Shown here one piece after another: positions 23,901 through 35,927 of a stretch of DNA of 64,000 nt. The translations under genes and the position numbers were made by a program. Location: the NCBI RefSeq assembly GCF_947507565.1, contig NC_089193.1:186001-250000 (forward strand), in the 5' to 3' direction. The stretch's first letter is position 1; the number at the start of each line of letters is the position of its first letter. The stretch comes from Oscarella lobularis. Taxonomy: Eukaryota; Porifera; Homoscleromorpha; Homosclerophorida; Oscarellidae. The notes under the pieces were generated by a model. It saw only the letters and a list, made by a program, of their open reading frames with translations, did not search any database and was not told the DNA's origin.

Positions 23901-25746
23901 GTTCAAAGGTCACGCGGCAGTGGATAGGCGAGTCTCCTGTTTGCTTGAGGGAGAATTATCCGACGAGTATGAGTCATCCGACGAGTAAGAATCATCCCAA
24001 GTTACTATAGCTATTGTCTAAGTTTGTTTTAAGGCTGTTCCGCGCCACCTGACCTGGTGAACGGTCGGGTCGAAATCCTAGGCGAATCCTTTCCTTTTAG
24101 TTTAGGGGTGAAGTATGCCTGCAATGACGGCTACCGATTGGTCGGAATATCCGATAACTATTGCTCGGACGGCGAATGGCTTGCGCCAGTACCGTTCTGT
24201 TCAGGTTTGCTTGAATTAAAAATAGGGTTGTGGCTATGCTTAAACTAAATTGTGCTCTAATAGTGTGTCCGCCTCCGCCTCGTTTGCCAAACGAAATCGT
24301 TCAAGAGTTGGGATCCCGGGCGACGTACATCTGCAGTGATTGGGAACTCTTCATGTTTGGAAATGCAACGATTACTTGCAATGCTCTAACAAGGAAGTGG
24401 TCTGAATCAAAGCGAAGTTGCGTCCCATGTAAAGTCAATAACTTTTCTTAAGCATACCTGACGCTTGTCTCTCTTTGATTATAGTGTCATGCCTTTGGGA
24501 CAATAACGTCCCTCCTTACGGAAAAGTTGAAAGAAGCCTAAACCCAACGTTCATAGAAACATTCTCGTGCATTGACGGCTTCGAAATCGTGGGCGAACCC
24601 GTTCGACATTGCATTAATGGATTGTGGAACGGTCCCTTGCCAACGTGTAAACAAATCCTTTCCAACTGCAGCGAAGGGGCGACAAAACGCGACGAGTGCA
24701 ATCGTCTGTGCACGTGCAAAAACAGCAGTTGGTCATGCTGTCGCGAGCGCATGGAATTTACGTCGATGACTGTGAAGGAAAGGCGGCGCTATATTCAAAC
24801 GGTTCTAAACGCGACAACGAATCCAAAGTTCAACAACTTCCTGAAGGCGACTAAAGAAAAATTTGAACGCGACCTCCCAGGTCTTAACCTGTTTAGCCCA
24901 TTTACATTTCTATTCAGTCAGCGTCAATTCCTCACGGAATACGAAGACTTCCTACGAAAAATCGACTGCCGCGTTACAGTACCTTATTGGGACTGGAGCG
25001 TCGTGGGTCAAGATCCTTACAGCTCGTCCGTGTGGGGCGGAGAAGATTACCAGCTTGGTGGCAACGGCGTAGAAAAATCGTCGTGCGTTCAAACTGGACC
25101 TTTTCGTGCCGATAATTATTCGTTTGGCCATGGAAGGTGCGTTGAACGGAACTTCTCCGGAACGTTTCCGGGTCCGGTCGAAATTGCTCGTCTGCTTGCG
25201 CTGCCCGCTGACAGGTTCGGGGATTTGGAGCTTGGCCTTCGCATCAATTTTGACTTATCTGTGCGCTGTCTTATTGGAGGAACAATGTGTTCTCACTCCG
25301 CTTTTTATACACCGGAGTTTGCGCTTCACGCTGCCTTCATCGACAAATTGCTGAGAGATTGGGAAAGAAACAATTCTCTGTATCAAGGAGATGAACCGTT
25401 TCAAATTGCTGTCTATCAGTTAGGAAATTCTTCTTTAATAGTGTCTGACTCTTTGACAAAGATTTGCTACAGAGAAGGAGCTAAAGTTCACAGAGTTTTG
25501 AAGTCGCTGAGCGTCGAGGAACTCGAGAGAATTCCACGTAAATCTTTCAGTGACTTGAGCTCTGAAGCATTGAGCTTGATGAAGTCTGGAGAGGAGGAGA
25601 TGAAGAAAGCAAATGAGATGAATGAATTTCTTCATTTAGGTACGACACCGATGAGAAATTGCACCGGTGCGACGAAGCGACGCTCTGACGAATCGAAGGG
25701 CTGTTTGCCTTTGAATGAGACGATGGCTCAATTGGGACTTGTTTGA
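20902..25746 (+). CDS. Secreted multi-sushi protein with a C-terminal tyrosinase-like pseudoenzyme domain
   Basis: Exon 1 (20902-20962) encodes a 20-residue signal peptide (MHLFCLVLMLTATLGG...). It is followed by about 16 sushi/CCP modules, mostly one exon each, from 21030 to about 24655, each with four Cys and a W near the end. The last exon (about 24486-25746) continues from the final sushi into a tyrosinase-like domain. The scaffold is clear: TVPYWDW, a Trp-Gly segment (SSVWGGEDYQLGG), TGPFR, IGGTMCSHSAFYTPEFALH and AAFID. The copper ligands are not: the usual HFSP is LFSP, WHR is SQR, HNxVH is FDLSVR, and the LHH motif is LHA. An oxidase activity is therefore unlikely. Sushi modules suggest a binding or matrix role. 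No transmembrane segment is seen. The neighbouring chitin synthase makes a cuticle- or matrix-associated role plausible. Confidence 0.85.
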
Positions 25747-25999
25747 GATAACAAATGGGGTCGCAACTGCAATGTAGCTACTAGCATGATGTTTCCATGT
25801 TTTTTGCTCACGTCCGTCTGCATTCTTTTTCTGCACTGCGCTTGATTTTTGCTGACTCTTTGAACGCTCATGAAAGAGATAAAACCTCTTTTAATCCGGT
25901 AACTCTTCCTTCTACTTTGGTTACTTTAAGTCTGTCTTTCAAGTGCGGGGCATGAACCGCACACAGCATGCAGGAGTTGGAATTCCGTGGGCGTTTTTG

Positions 26000-27955
26000 T
26001 AGTAAACAGAAAAAGCTCTTCCCTAAGAGGTTCCTAATAAAGCTTGGGAATGCGCAAAGAAATTTTACACGCACGCGATACGTGGTTCCCGGCTACATGT
26101 TTATATATCAACTTGCTCTTCATTACTACTATAAGCTATCAAAACTACTGCACGGAAAGACATGAAAACAAAAAAACGCAATTGCAGTATGAGTCGAAGC
26201 AAGAGGTAGTAAAAAAGGAGGAGATAAAATGTCACACCTCCAACTCTCACCGTATCGGATAGCAAAACGAAGTCCTTCATCAAAGCCTTTTCGCGAGCCG
26301 AAATCTAGAGAAACAAAGCCAGTATCGGCACAAAACAACTACGTACATACCAAAAAAGCCGAACTGAAGCGCGTCTGTGTTTGCGTGACCCAGGTCGCAC
26401 CACGTGGAGGTCCAGACGCTTCGCAACCCAGCCGACCCTCACCAACGGCATGAATTAGATCAGAACCCACCATAAGTGAGCCTCCGAGGTTCGTTGCCAC
26501 CCCGGGGAGACGGCTATCGCCACCGCCGAAGAGGCCCGCTCATCGTGTGCTCGACGTGGAGGAGAGCCGGCGAACGCCGACGCTGTCCCGTGTAAGGCCA
26601 AAGAAACAATCGTTGGTCAGACGGAGCGTGTTTTCCCAGTGAGAAAGCCCCTAGAGGTCTTAGGGATGTGCCTCTAATCACTTTCGCACCGTTGCTCCAG
26701 GACGATGCGTCGGAATATCGCTCGCCCCTCTGGCTCCCAGTCTTCCAACGACTAACCAAGCGTACGAGCGAGTTCTCAAGCGACGGGGTTACGTAAAGAG
26801 GGAGAGCGCCGTGCACGACTTTATGTACTCCCTCGCGAACGATGACGCCAACTTTTCTCTCATTGGACGTCGCGTGTGCGTAATTAACCGCAGCGATGTC
26901 ACGAGAGAGAGCGTTGCGTTTTGCACCTCTACGCGCAACCAAATAAGGCAATGATTGGAGCGATCACGCGCGTGCAGCGTTTCTCCCAAAAAAAAAGGAA
27001 ACAAGAGACGAGCACGTGCACGCCTGCATGGCCAAGATGTCGGAGACATGTGACGTCAGCGTTTGGCTCACGATCTCGACGCGACGAAAACGCATTGAAA
27101 GGCGACAAGAAACGAACCTACTTATTCGATCGAGTTCGCGTTTCGAAAGGAACGCGGCGAACTCGATGGAATCGTTGTAGAAAATAGAGGACTCGCGATA
27201 TATGGCGCCGTCACGGATCTATTTTATTATCCGTGGCGCCGTAGATTCGTCTAATATCAGTTTAGGGCTTACATTGAAAGCTTCGGAGCTACAGTTTCTT
27301 GGAATTTGCTCGTAGAACAGGAGAGGGACGCTCTTGTTTACCTGCGTTTCGCTTCGAATGCGTGAACGAGCTGTCTGAACCGCTTTGACGCCGATTCCGT
27401 CGGTTTTCGATCACTCTTTAGTTGTGTAGGGACAATCGATCGCCTAAATCGCAGAAACTTCGGAGACTAGCGAGAAAACATTTTACGTCGAGCACGCTAA
27501 ACAAAGATGGACGTCGAAACAAAACGAATTCGAGCTTTCGCGACGTTTGGCGCAGCGGACAGCGTCGAGCTTCCAACTGCAAGACAGATTTCTGACCTCC
27601 TCAACGCTGGATTGCTTTACGATGATGTTGCGTAAGGCGATTTCCTCGTAAACGTAAGAGACATCTTAGGAAAGCGTTAGCGCTACGTTTTGTCTTCTGA
27701 AAATTTTTCTCGTGTATTCAGGTCACTCGAAATGCAGTAAAAGGCAGGAGAAGTCATTCCATATACAATCGCTACATGTATTTCACCTCAGCCTTTCAGA
27801 CTCTTGGGAATCAGTCAGAAATTTAACTAAACATTGTAGGTCGGTTAGAGAAATACTAAATTTATGAAATCAAATTCTCAATGACGCATCTTTTTCCGAA
27901 GGCTCAAGAGTCCTATGGGTGCATGATTTGAAAGGTCTCTATTCGTTTTTAGTGA
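26000..27955 (+). repeat. Repeat A, copy 2
   Basis: It starts about 250 bp after the sushi-tyrosinase stop codon and runs to about 27955. It carries the conserved first exon (ATG at about 27507), but the matching exon 2 (after about 27721) has an early in-frame TAA. It also has a 24-bp segment near 26598-26621 that copy 1 lacks, and a hairpin insertion near 27204. Confidence 0.8.
27204..27240. repeat. Small hairpin insertion inside repeat A copy 2
   Basis: GGCGCC (27204-27209) with nearby ACGGAT pairs with ATCCGT and GGCGCC (27235-27240). Repeat A copies 1 and 3 have gatatcgagtcgtag at this place instead. Confidence 0.6.
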
Positions 27956-28328
27956 TCCAGTGAAGTGTTTCAAAACAGCCTAGGTGAAAGCAGAAGAAGC
28001 CTGTACGTGAATAGTGCTTCATTTTGGAAGACACATGCGTGTGCATTATCTTCTTTGATAGGCGGAAAGCTATTTATAGCAGCTGAGGTCATTCAATTAA
28101 TAAGATACGGTATCGATTTATTTACCCATGCGTTCACTCTCATTTCAGATTTGCCGTAGCATAAACGGGCCCGTTTTTTTGCCCAACTTGATCAGGGTCA
28201 GTGGTGAATACGTTCTTCGAGACGAGAAAGATTGTGCACATCCGGTTAAGACAATAGCCTATTAGGGAATGGGAATTGTTGCGCAGTCTCTCCTTACTCG
28301 TACTCGTTGGTGCTCGTAGAATCGTCGG

Positions 28329-28565
28329 ATGTTACGAGTTTTGCTTCTCGGCATTTGCCTCTCTCTACTCACCGTCATTTCGTCTCGCGGTCGATTTCTC
28401 GGTTCACCACCGCCACCGTCTGACGTCACTCAGTTTGTCGAAACTAGAACGATGTGTTTCGCTCAATGCCACGATCTCATCAATGAGGTTCTCTATTTAA
28501 TCTTTGTCTTGAAGAAAACGTCAGTGATGGATTTCTCTCTCCTACAGAATTGCAACGCGCTCTGA
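28329..28565 (+). CDS. Possible short secreted peptide or first exon, unassigned
   Basis: An open frame starts with a good signal-peptide profile (MLRVLLLGICLSLLTVISS) followed by a Cys-containing segment (RTMCFAQCHDL). It ends after 78 codons, either unspliced or after removal of a weak 57-bp in-frame intron. The next 350 bp (28633-28989) hold another open frame with several Cys. I could not join these into a convincing gene. A small repeat B fragment follows at 28572-28620. The frame could be chance. Confidence 0.25.
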   Translation: MLRVLLLGICLSLLTVISSRGRFLGSPPPPSDVTQFVETRTMCFAQCHDLINEVLYLIFVLKKTSVMDFSLLQNCNAL

Positions 28566-28571
28566 TCAAAT

Positions 28572-28620
28572 GTCCCATGGCTCGTAATGAACCCTCAAAG
28601 AGGGCCTCATCTATTTTGTC
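28572..28620 (+). repeat. Short repeat B fragment
   Basis: The block gaaccctcaaagagggcctc resembles gaaccctcaaaaggagcctc at about 4068 in repeat B. It is isolated and short. Confidence 0.4.
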
Positions 28621-29018
28621 GACTATTGTCCTTTGAGAGAAGAAGTGCGACCTTTGCCTGGTCTATTAAACGGTGCTGTGAAGACTCGCAAAGGAATTAC
28701 GGCTCCGTCAATGAACGGCACGTCACTAACTTATGACGTCACGGACGAGAAAGAATCCTGCAGTGTACATCACCAATATTATTTTTCTCTGAGCGGGCAA
28801 GCTTCTTTATGCATCCAGCATCCATGTGTTATGATGTGGAAATCTCAAAGTCGAATGCCTTTCCTATACATTTTATTCGGATCAAATGAGATTCTGTGCT
28901 ACCCATTCCGTTGTGGTTCACCGGTTTCTCATACTTATGTATATTGCCGTTCAGGACCACGTGATCGGTGTTGCTGCTCATTACCTTAGTAAGGCGGTCT
29001 CGCCGTCGGTATATCGTT

Positions 29019-32000
29019 ATGGGCGATAACGAACCTCTGCTAAGCGTTCAAAATGAGTGTAGGAGTAGGACTTCGTCATTCGTGATGGTGGAAAAGCAAT
29101 CAAGTCTCAGAGAGGCCGAAATGCCTGAGAAAATGTCCTCCCTCTATCGGTTCTACGCTATCAACGTTTTGCAATGCTTTTTCCGCCTTCTTCTCTTTGC
29201 AATGCTGCTTCTCTGTCTCGTTGCCAGCAAAGTTTCGTTTGTCACTATGGCTACGACGTACAATTTTACAACGTCTGTCGACGAGAAGAGTCTCCTTCCT
29301 AAGGAGGCCGTTTCTGCCGCCGTCGAAAGCAATTTCTGGCGATTACTTCTCGTTATTATTGTGCCTTATCTATTTGGATTTTTGCGATGTTTAAAGTCGT
29401 GCTGCAAAAACTACCCGTGGCCTTCGCTTCGAGCGATTGGAAAGGTATAGTCGAGACATGAGGAACCAGGAAAAGGGAGAGGGTAACGCCCTTTTCCTTG
29501 TTTCTCTGCTTTCGATCACGTGCTGATCACTCTGTGCTCACGTTCTCTCTTAGGGATTGGTGGCTACGGTGCTCGAAAGCGCTGCTATAACGGCATTTGT
29601 CTTCTTCATTACACCGAAAATTCCGAACGGCGCTTTGATTTTGTGTTTGTGCTGTGGAGTTTTCACGTTCACAATTATTTATCATCTTTTTTTTGTTCTT
29701 GGCTTATGTGGACGAAGAGAAGGATGCGATGCACAACCGCCTTCAGGTATTGCTGATTCATCGAAATCTGTCAGTGGGCCGCCTTGTTGCTCTTGTTTCC
29801 GATTATTGCAAGTTTGTTTTAGCTGCATTCAATCGTTTTTCACTCCCTTTACTCGATGCTGGGACAACGTCGTGCGCAGTCGAAAGGCCAGGATTTTCTT
29901 TACTTTTTTGGCGTTTTTGATGGAAATCACAGCAATAACTCTATTTCTAATTGATTTGGACGTTTATGAAAAATCCTTCAGCAATTTACCGAATGTGGCT
30001 GTCATCGTAGTGATTCTTATTGTCCTTCTCGTCCTTTCGATCGTGTGGACCTCTCCCGTTCAGGAGTCCATAAACGACGAGAGTCCCAAGGAACTGCGAT
30101 TAAACAGAAGAACAAAAGCGGGAATCATAACAAATTTATTTCGCCTTGTCTTCACTGTCGTCTTCTCTCTAATCTGGGCAAAAGTCGAAGGCAGGGTCGA
30201 CTTTGACAAGCTCGGCGATGGTCTTAAGTACATGGGCCGCGATCAAGTTTACAACGTCCCCTTTCTCGTCAACATTTTTACAACGCTTGGCGCCTATTTG
30301 GTCGCTTGGCTTGCCTGCACTGTCAAAATGCACAAAGCAGGATTCTTTTGGCCGTTAGTTTTTGCGACTCCCGTGTCTGTGATCATAGTGCTAATCCCAT
30401 GCTTTGCGTCAACAAGACGTTTTTCCGTTTTACCCTACATTTATGTTCCAGCATGCAGTGACAGCGGCGACAAACACGCTCTTACGATTTTATCGGTTGT
30501 TTTGCTTTGGCTTGCTCAGCTCTTATGCTGTCTCTTTTATGTCTACCGGACGCGCCTGGCTCCTCTCATGCAGGAGTCTCACATCTTCATTCAGCCCCTG
30601 TACAACGGTCCGTTTATTGAACAGTATCTCATGCTCAATCGGCGTACTGTTGTCGACGACGAGAAGTTTTATGCTAGCGATCCGTGCTTGAAAGCGCGCA
30701 ACAAGCGAATTTTCATTTGCACTCCAATGTATCATGAAACGGTTGAAGAGATGATGTCCATATTAGGCTCTATTAAGGACATTGCGAACAATCATTCCAA
30801 AATGCTGGAAAATCCAAATTACCGAAGAGAATTTGAATTTCATATTTGTTTTGACGATGGAGCTCAGAACGATTTGGCTACGAAATTTCCTCTGCAACTC
30901 ATCACTCTGCTTGAAAAACTTTTCAACGTGAAGCTGAAGGAAAGAAGGCAGCTCTTGACACCATATGGCATTCAGTTGAGTTGGAAAATTGTTGGCGACG
31001 TACCTATTTATGTTCATCTGAAAGATCCGACGAAAGTCAAAAAGAAGAAACGGTGGAGTCAAGTCATGTACATGAAATACGTTCTCGACTATCGTCGCGA
31101 GCAGCTGGTAAATAATGCTGCGGCAGATGAAGCAGACGCAAAGCGAAAAGCGTTTGATCAAGACACATACATTCTGGCAACCGACGGCGACGTCGAGTTT
31201 ACGTACGACGCGGTTGACGTACTCATCGATCGCCTCGCACGCGATCTCCGAGTCGGTGCCGTCTGCGGTCGAACCCATACCCTAGGAAGTGGGCCTTTGG
31301 TTTGGTATCAGACATTCGATTACTTGGTTGGTCACTGGTTTCAGAAAGCTGCTGAACACGTTCTCGGCTCGGTTCTCTGCTGTCCGGGCTGCTTTACGCT
31401 TTATCGTGTTGGAGCTCTGCGTGACGTCGTAGACGACTACTCGTCGACTGCCGTCACGGGCGCGGAATTTTTGAAGAAGGACATGGGAGAAGATCGTTGG
31501 CTGTCGACTCTCCTGAACTACGCTGGCTGGAGATTAGAATATGCCGCTGCCGCTGACTGCTATACGCACTGTCCAACGACGTTTGAGGAGTTCTGGAAGC
31601 AGCGTCGTCGCTGGGTGCCGTCGACTTTGGCTAATTTGTACGAATTTTGTTCAAACGGCTGTGAAGTGATTAGCAAGAATAACTCGGTTGGAGTTCTCTT
31701 TCTTCTATATCAGTTCATCATGCTTTTTTCGACAATCATTAATCCTGGAACGGTAATTCTTATTATGGCCGCTGGCCTTCAATACGGTCTTGCTCCGCAG
31801 GCGAGCTTGTCTATATTTTATGCCTCTCTCATCCTCACGATTGCTGTCACAGTGTTTTTCGGTTTTGTTTGTGTTTATTGCTCTGAAGAGACGAAATTTG
31901 ACGTCGCCAAAGTATTGACATTTATTTATGCCCTCATCATGACTGCTGTTATTATCGGTGTCATTGTTCAAGTTGTCGTTAGTCTTGAACAGCCTCAGCT

Positions 32001-33865
32001 GCCTACTGAAGCACCGTTCAGAATAATGCCTCCAGGGGTCCCTATGTCAATTATTGGTACCGCAAAACCGAACGGATTAGTGACTCTTATACATAATGGA
32101 ACTGCCTCAAATAGTGCTAGTTCTTCTTCTTGGCTGAAAACGGTTCCTATTAGCACGTGGTACATCGGTGCTCTTTCCGGAGTTTTTACTGTTGCTGCTG
32201 TTCTTCATCCTCTTGAATTTCTTAGCATATTTTCCTTTATCTGGTATTTGGCAGCATTGCCGGCTGGTTACGTGTTTCAGACGACTTTTTCTGTGTGTAA
32301 TCTGACCAACCAGTCTTGGGGGACGCGAGAAGTGGCAGCAGGAGGTGGAACCAATTTATGGACAATTGGAAAGTTATCAAAAAAACTTCACTCGAGCGTT
32401 CTCCGATTTTTCAACTGCTGTTCCTGTTGTCGCTTGGAGAAAGAACTCAACAGTGCACCTGATAAAGAAGAGAAGTCTTCTACCGAAGTAACGCCAGAGA
32501 TTGAGCCCGATTCCGAGGACGGTCTTGATACGGAGCCTGAGGCAGTGGCAGAGTCAGAGGAGAAAAGTAAGTTTATCTATAATAGACTCTGTTTGAGTCA
32601 ATGCAGTGTGCGAATTCTTTTGTAGCTGAATGGAATTCCACATTTGATTTTTTGAAAAATGTTGTCGGACTTCCGGTAAGTTCTTTAGAAAATTTACGTT
32701 TAGTTTTATTTGTGTACTCTTTTTTAGAATGATCTTTCAAAAACCGTGGGGGAGAAATTGAAAAAATATGGATACGATAACGAGTCGTTCATCGTCCTTA
32801 TTGACCGCAAAGTCGTTGCTTTTTCTGTTTTTAAGCTACCTGATTCTAAACTTTGTTTTTAATATAGATGTTAGAGAAATTGAAATTATCTAGCGGCTGC
32901 TGTGATCTAATTGAAAATGCCCGCAAGAAAATTCCCAGCACGCTTGTGCCTAGTACAATTCCTGTGCGATAATTGTCCTCCTTGCTTTGAATTCCTTTCT
33001 GATGTAATGAGTTTTTTAGAATAGTGTAGAAGACTGGTTGAAGGGTCTCCATCTCAAGTGTTATTTGCCTGATTTCATAAAAGCTGGCTATGTTACAACG
33101 CCTGCAGAACACGGCGTCAGGGCCCTTCTTAATCTGAACAAAACCATACTCAAGAATGAACTTAAAGTCCTAAAACCAGGTTCTTATATGTACGATTTGA
33201 AGAAGCTTAATAACAGCGCCTCCCTTGCTTTAGGTCACGTCAGAAAGTTGCTAAGCGGCAAAAGCTCTATCCAGCGAACGGATGAGCAGGAAACGCAAAC
33301 GTACCGAGTTTGTCAGGATGTGAACAACAGAAATTCAAGACGTCTTAGCGAAGACGGCGAAGAAGGCGAAGAGTTGACTTTTTGGAAGCGAATCGGTGAA
33401 GAAACTCTTCATGCCGATCAATTTCCAAAGGTTTGCATTAGACAAATGTAATACTGTAATTCAACCTGAACTTTTTTTCTATAGGCGACCAACATGCAAA
33501 CTGAAGAAAGCTTGACTCAACTTCGAAACAACGTTGTCGTCGTTTACGTTGTCGTCAACTCCTTGTGGATTCTAGCGACGATCTTGCTTGAGATTCACCC
33601 CGTGCTCGACGTGGACGGGACCAACGTCTTGGGTCTTCTTTTCCTAGTCGTTTACGGGATCATTATAGGGGTGCAGTTCCTCACTTGCCTTTGGCATCGC
33701 TTCGAGACTGTGATTCACTATTTGAGCCGACGCCCGGTTCAGCCGAGAACGGTCAAAAAGAAGCCCGTTGGACCTTCACCTGACGCGGACGCATGGCAAT
33801 ATGTTGAATGGGAAGTAGAAGGAAATCAGAAAAGGGCTGTATTTTCTCGAGAACCTTCCTCATGA
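29019..33865 (+). CDS. Chitin synthase (GT2 family) with C-terminal SAM-like domains
   Basis: Eight exons join in frame to 1468 aa: 29019-29444, 29554-32566, 32626-32675, 32728-32811, 32868-32963, 33020-33179, 33234-33430 and 33485-33865. The enzyme polymerises UDP-GlcNAc into chitin at the plasma membrane. An N-terminal block of several transmembrane helices is followed by the cytosolic GT2 domain with ATDGDVEF, the GAEFLKKDMGEDRW block and the QRRRW motif. Further helices follow, and WGTRE marks the chitin-synthase C-terminal region. After an acidic linker come a first helical SAM-like unit (STFDFLKNVVGLP...) and a clear SAM domain (VEDWLKGLHLKCYLPDF ... KPGHVRKLL), then two more hydrophobic helices. 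All catalytic motifs are intact. Some introns in the SAM region have weak donors (GTCGTT, GTGCGA, GTTCTT), so these joins are less sure. Confidence 0.93.
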
Positions 33866-33925
33866 TTGCCATATGGGCGCACGTGCTGTTTTTGTTGCTA
33901 TAGCTTTTTGTCTTACGTCTGTCTT

Positions 33926-34322
33926 TTAAACGAGCTGTCTGAATCGCTTTGACGCCGATTCCATCGGTTTTCGATCAATCTTTAGTTGTGTAGAGACAAT
34001 CGATCGCCTAAATCGCAGAAACTTCGTAGACTAGCGAGAACTCATTTTACGTCGAGCACGCTAAACAAAGATGGACGTCGAAACCAAACGAATTCGAGCT
34101 TTCGCGACGTTTGGCGCACCGGGCAGCGTCGAGCTTCCAACTGCAAGACAGCGTTTGGACCTCCTCAACGCTGGATTGCTTTACGATGATGTTGCGTAAG
34201 GCGATTTCCTCGTAAAAGTACGAAACGTCTTAGGAAAGCGTTAGCGCTACGTTTTGTCTTCTGAAAATATTTTCCTCGTGTACTCAGTGCACTCGAAAGG
34301 CAGCAAAAGGCAGGAGAAGTCA
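33926..34322 (+). repeat. Repeat A, copy 4 (partial)
   Basis: Only the promoter-like part, the conserved 42-codon first exon (ATG at 34071) and its short intron are present. It begins 60 bp after the chitin synthase stop codon. Exon 2 starts alike (ERQQKAGE) and then diverges, running on to a possible donor near 34394. Confidence 0.75.
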
Positions 34323-35356
34323 GAGATCGACCGCTTTCTACTCCGTCATATCTCATCGCTTTGTTCCATAAAGTACTTTTTGTGGTTTTGTACAGGTAAT
34401 AGAACGCTTCAAGTCAAACCGTCTTCATCCTAAAGGCCTTTTTTCGAGTTCTTAAGGATCCTGTCACGTGTTTCTCAAGAAAGTCGTTTATTCCTTGGGT
34501 AATCTCCTTTTCGTTAATTAGCATATGAGATAATTTTATTGTTCCTAATATGCGTGCAGAGACAATCACATTGATTTGCCTTTGCCTCTAAAGCGTGTTG
34601 ACGTTCATGCAGGTATATATAATTACATGTGTATGTATCTAAACGTGCAGACAGCTGATACTCTATAATATTTGCCTATATAACGCAAGGCCCGCTCACA
34701 GTCTCTAGGGTGTGGGAGGAGCCACTAACCGCGTCAAAACATTTTTACAGTCACCTCTCCTTCTCAGTTTTTTGCGTAAAGGAACCACTGTTAAAAAAAT
34801 TTGGTTGGCTTTGGAAAGCTTTAGTTTCATGATTTACGGAGAGCTCAGTTCAACTACGATTTAATACGTTAACAATCAAAATGATATATTAAAGAATTTT
34901 TAATCACGGCCACAAATGAAAAGGAGGCTGTGATCTCATGCCCCTCCCCTTCCCCCTCCCTCGAATTCCATTGCTTTGTCCAATAGTTTTACAGTGTTTC
35001 TTTTACAATTTGTCTTTTTAGCAGAGGTATTTTTATACCGCGTAAAAATCTCTTTTTTTCGTCTTTTCGTTTAGTACCTTGACGGATAGTACGTTCAGTA
35101 TCTAGGTGCAAGGTACATGTATTTGCGTTAGGACCACTGAGGCACGTTTACGAGAGCACTAAGTTTTCGTCTAGTCATGGCACGCAGCGTCTAGCAATGC
35201 GTTTCCTTTCATTGATATTCTTTTCTTCGTAGACGCCCACTCGACGTAAACAGTGATGTCTCTGTGTAGCCTCGAGCCCACGCCGACGCTCTTGGACGCA
35301 ATTCGGTAACGGGCTAAACACATTACGCTCAGATAAAAGCGAAGGACGTTAGGTCA
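34323..35356. other. Intergenic stretch, no gene seen
   Basis: No exon-like open frame or repeat match was found. The sequence contains scattered AT-rich and pyrimidine-rich tracts only. Confidence 0.5.
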
Positions 35357-35365
35357 TCATTTCCT

Positions 35366-35770
35366 TAGGCCCGTATCCAGCCTGTTAATTATCCGGACTG
35401 CGTGAGCATGGATATCATGCTCGTTTGTGAGGCGTGGATAAGGCGTGGTTGGGCGTGGGTTGCTATGGCGTCAGCCAATTAGCAGCTGGCTTCGTCAAAC
35501 TGGGCTGCAGTCTCTGATTGGTTACTTAGAGTCATGTGATCAATAGACGTCATTGTAAGTGTTGGGAAAGACGTCAATTGATCACATTACTCTAAGAGAC
35601 TAATCAGAGACTGCATCCCAGTTTGGCGAAGCTCGCTGCTTATTGGCCGACGCCATAACAACCTACGCCCAACCACGCGTTGTTTACGCCTCACAAACAA
35701 GCAGTGTCTCCAGCCTGTTATCCAGGCTCACGCAGCAAGAGCCGCCCAAATAATAGGCTAGACGGGCCTA
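35366..35770. mobile_element. MITE-like foldback element, 405 bp, with 9-bp target duplication
   Basis: The termini TAGGCCCGT and ACGGGCCTA are inverted, and the body folds back on itself: the left arm (gcgtggttgggcgtgg...ctctgattggtt) is the reverse complement of the right arm with some mismatches. It is flanked by the direct repeat TCATTTCCT (35357-35365 and 35771-35779). No coding capacity. The 9-bp duplication suggests mobilisation by a MULE-type transposase, but its ends differ from those of the MULE at 53367. It ends 158 bp before the RTK2 start codon. Confidence 0.85.
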
Positions 35771-35927
35771 TCATTTCCTAGGATTCGTAGAAAATAGTTG
35801 TGGTCTTGGAGGCGTTGACGATCTTTGTGATTCGCTCAGTGCAACATCCTGTGAGTTCTCTCAAGTACAAGGGCACTGCCTCGCCTAAAAAGCTTTTAGT
35901 CGATCGGCGCCAACCTCATCTGATTAT

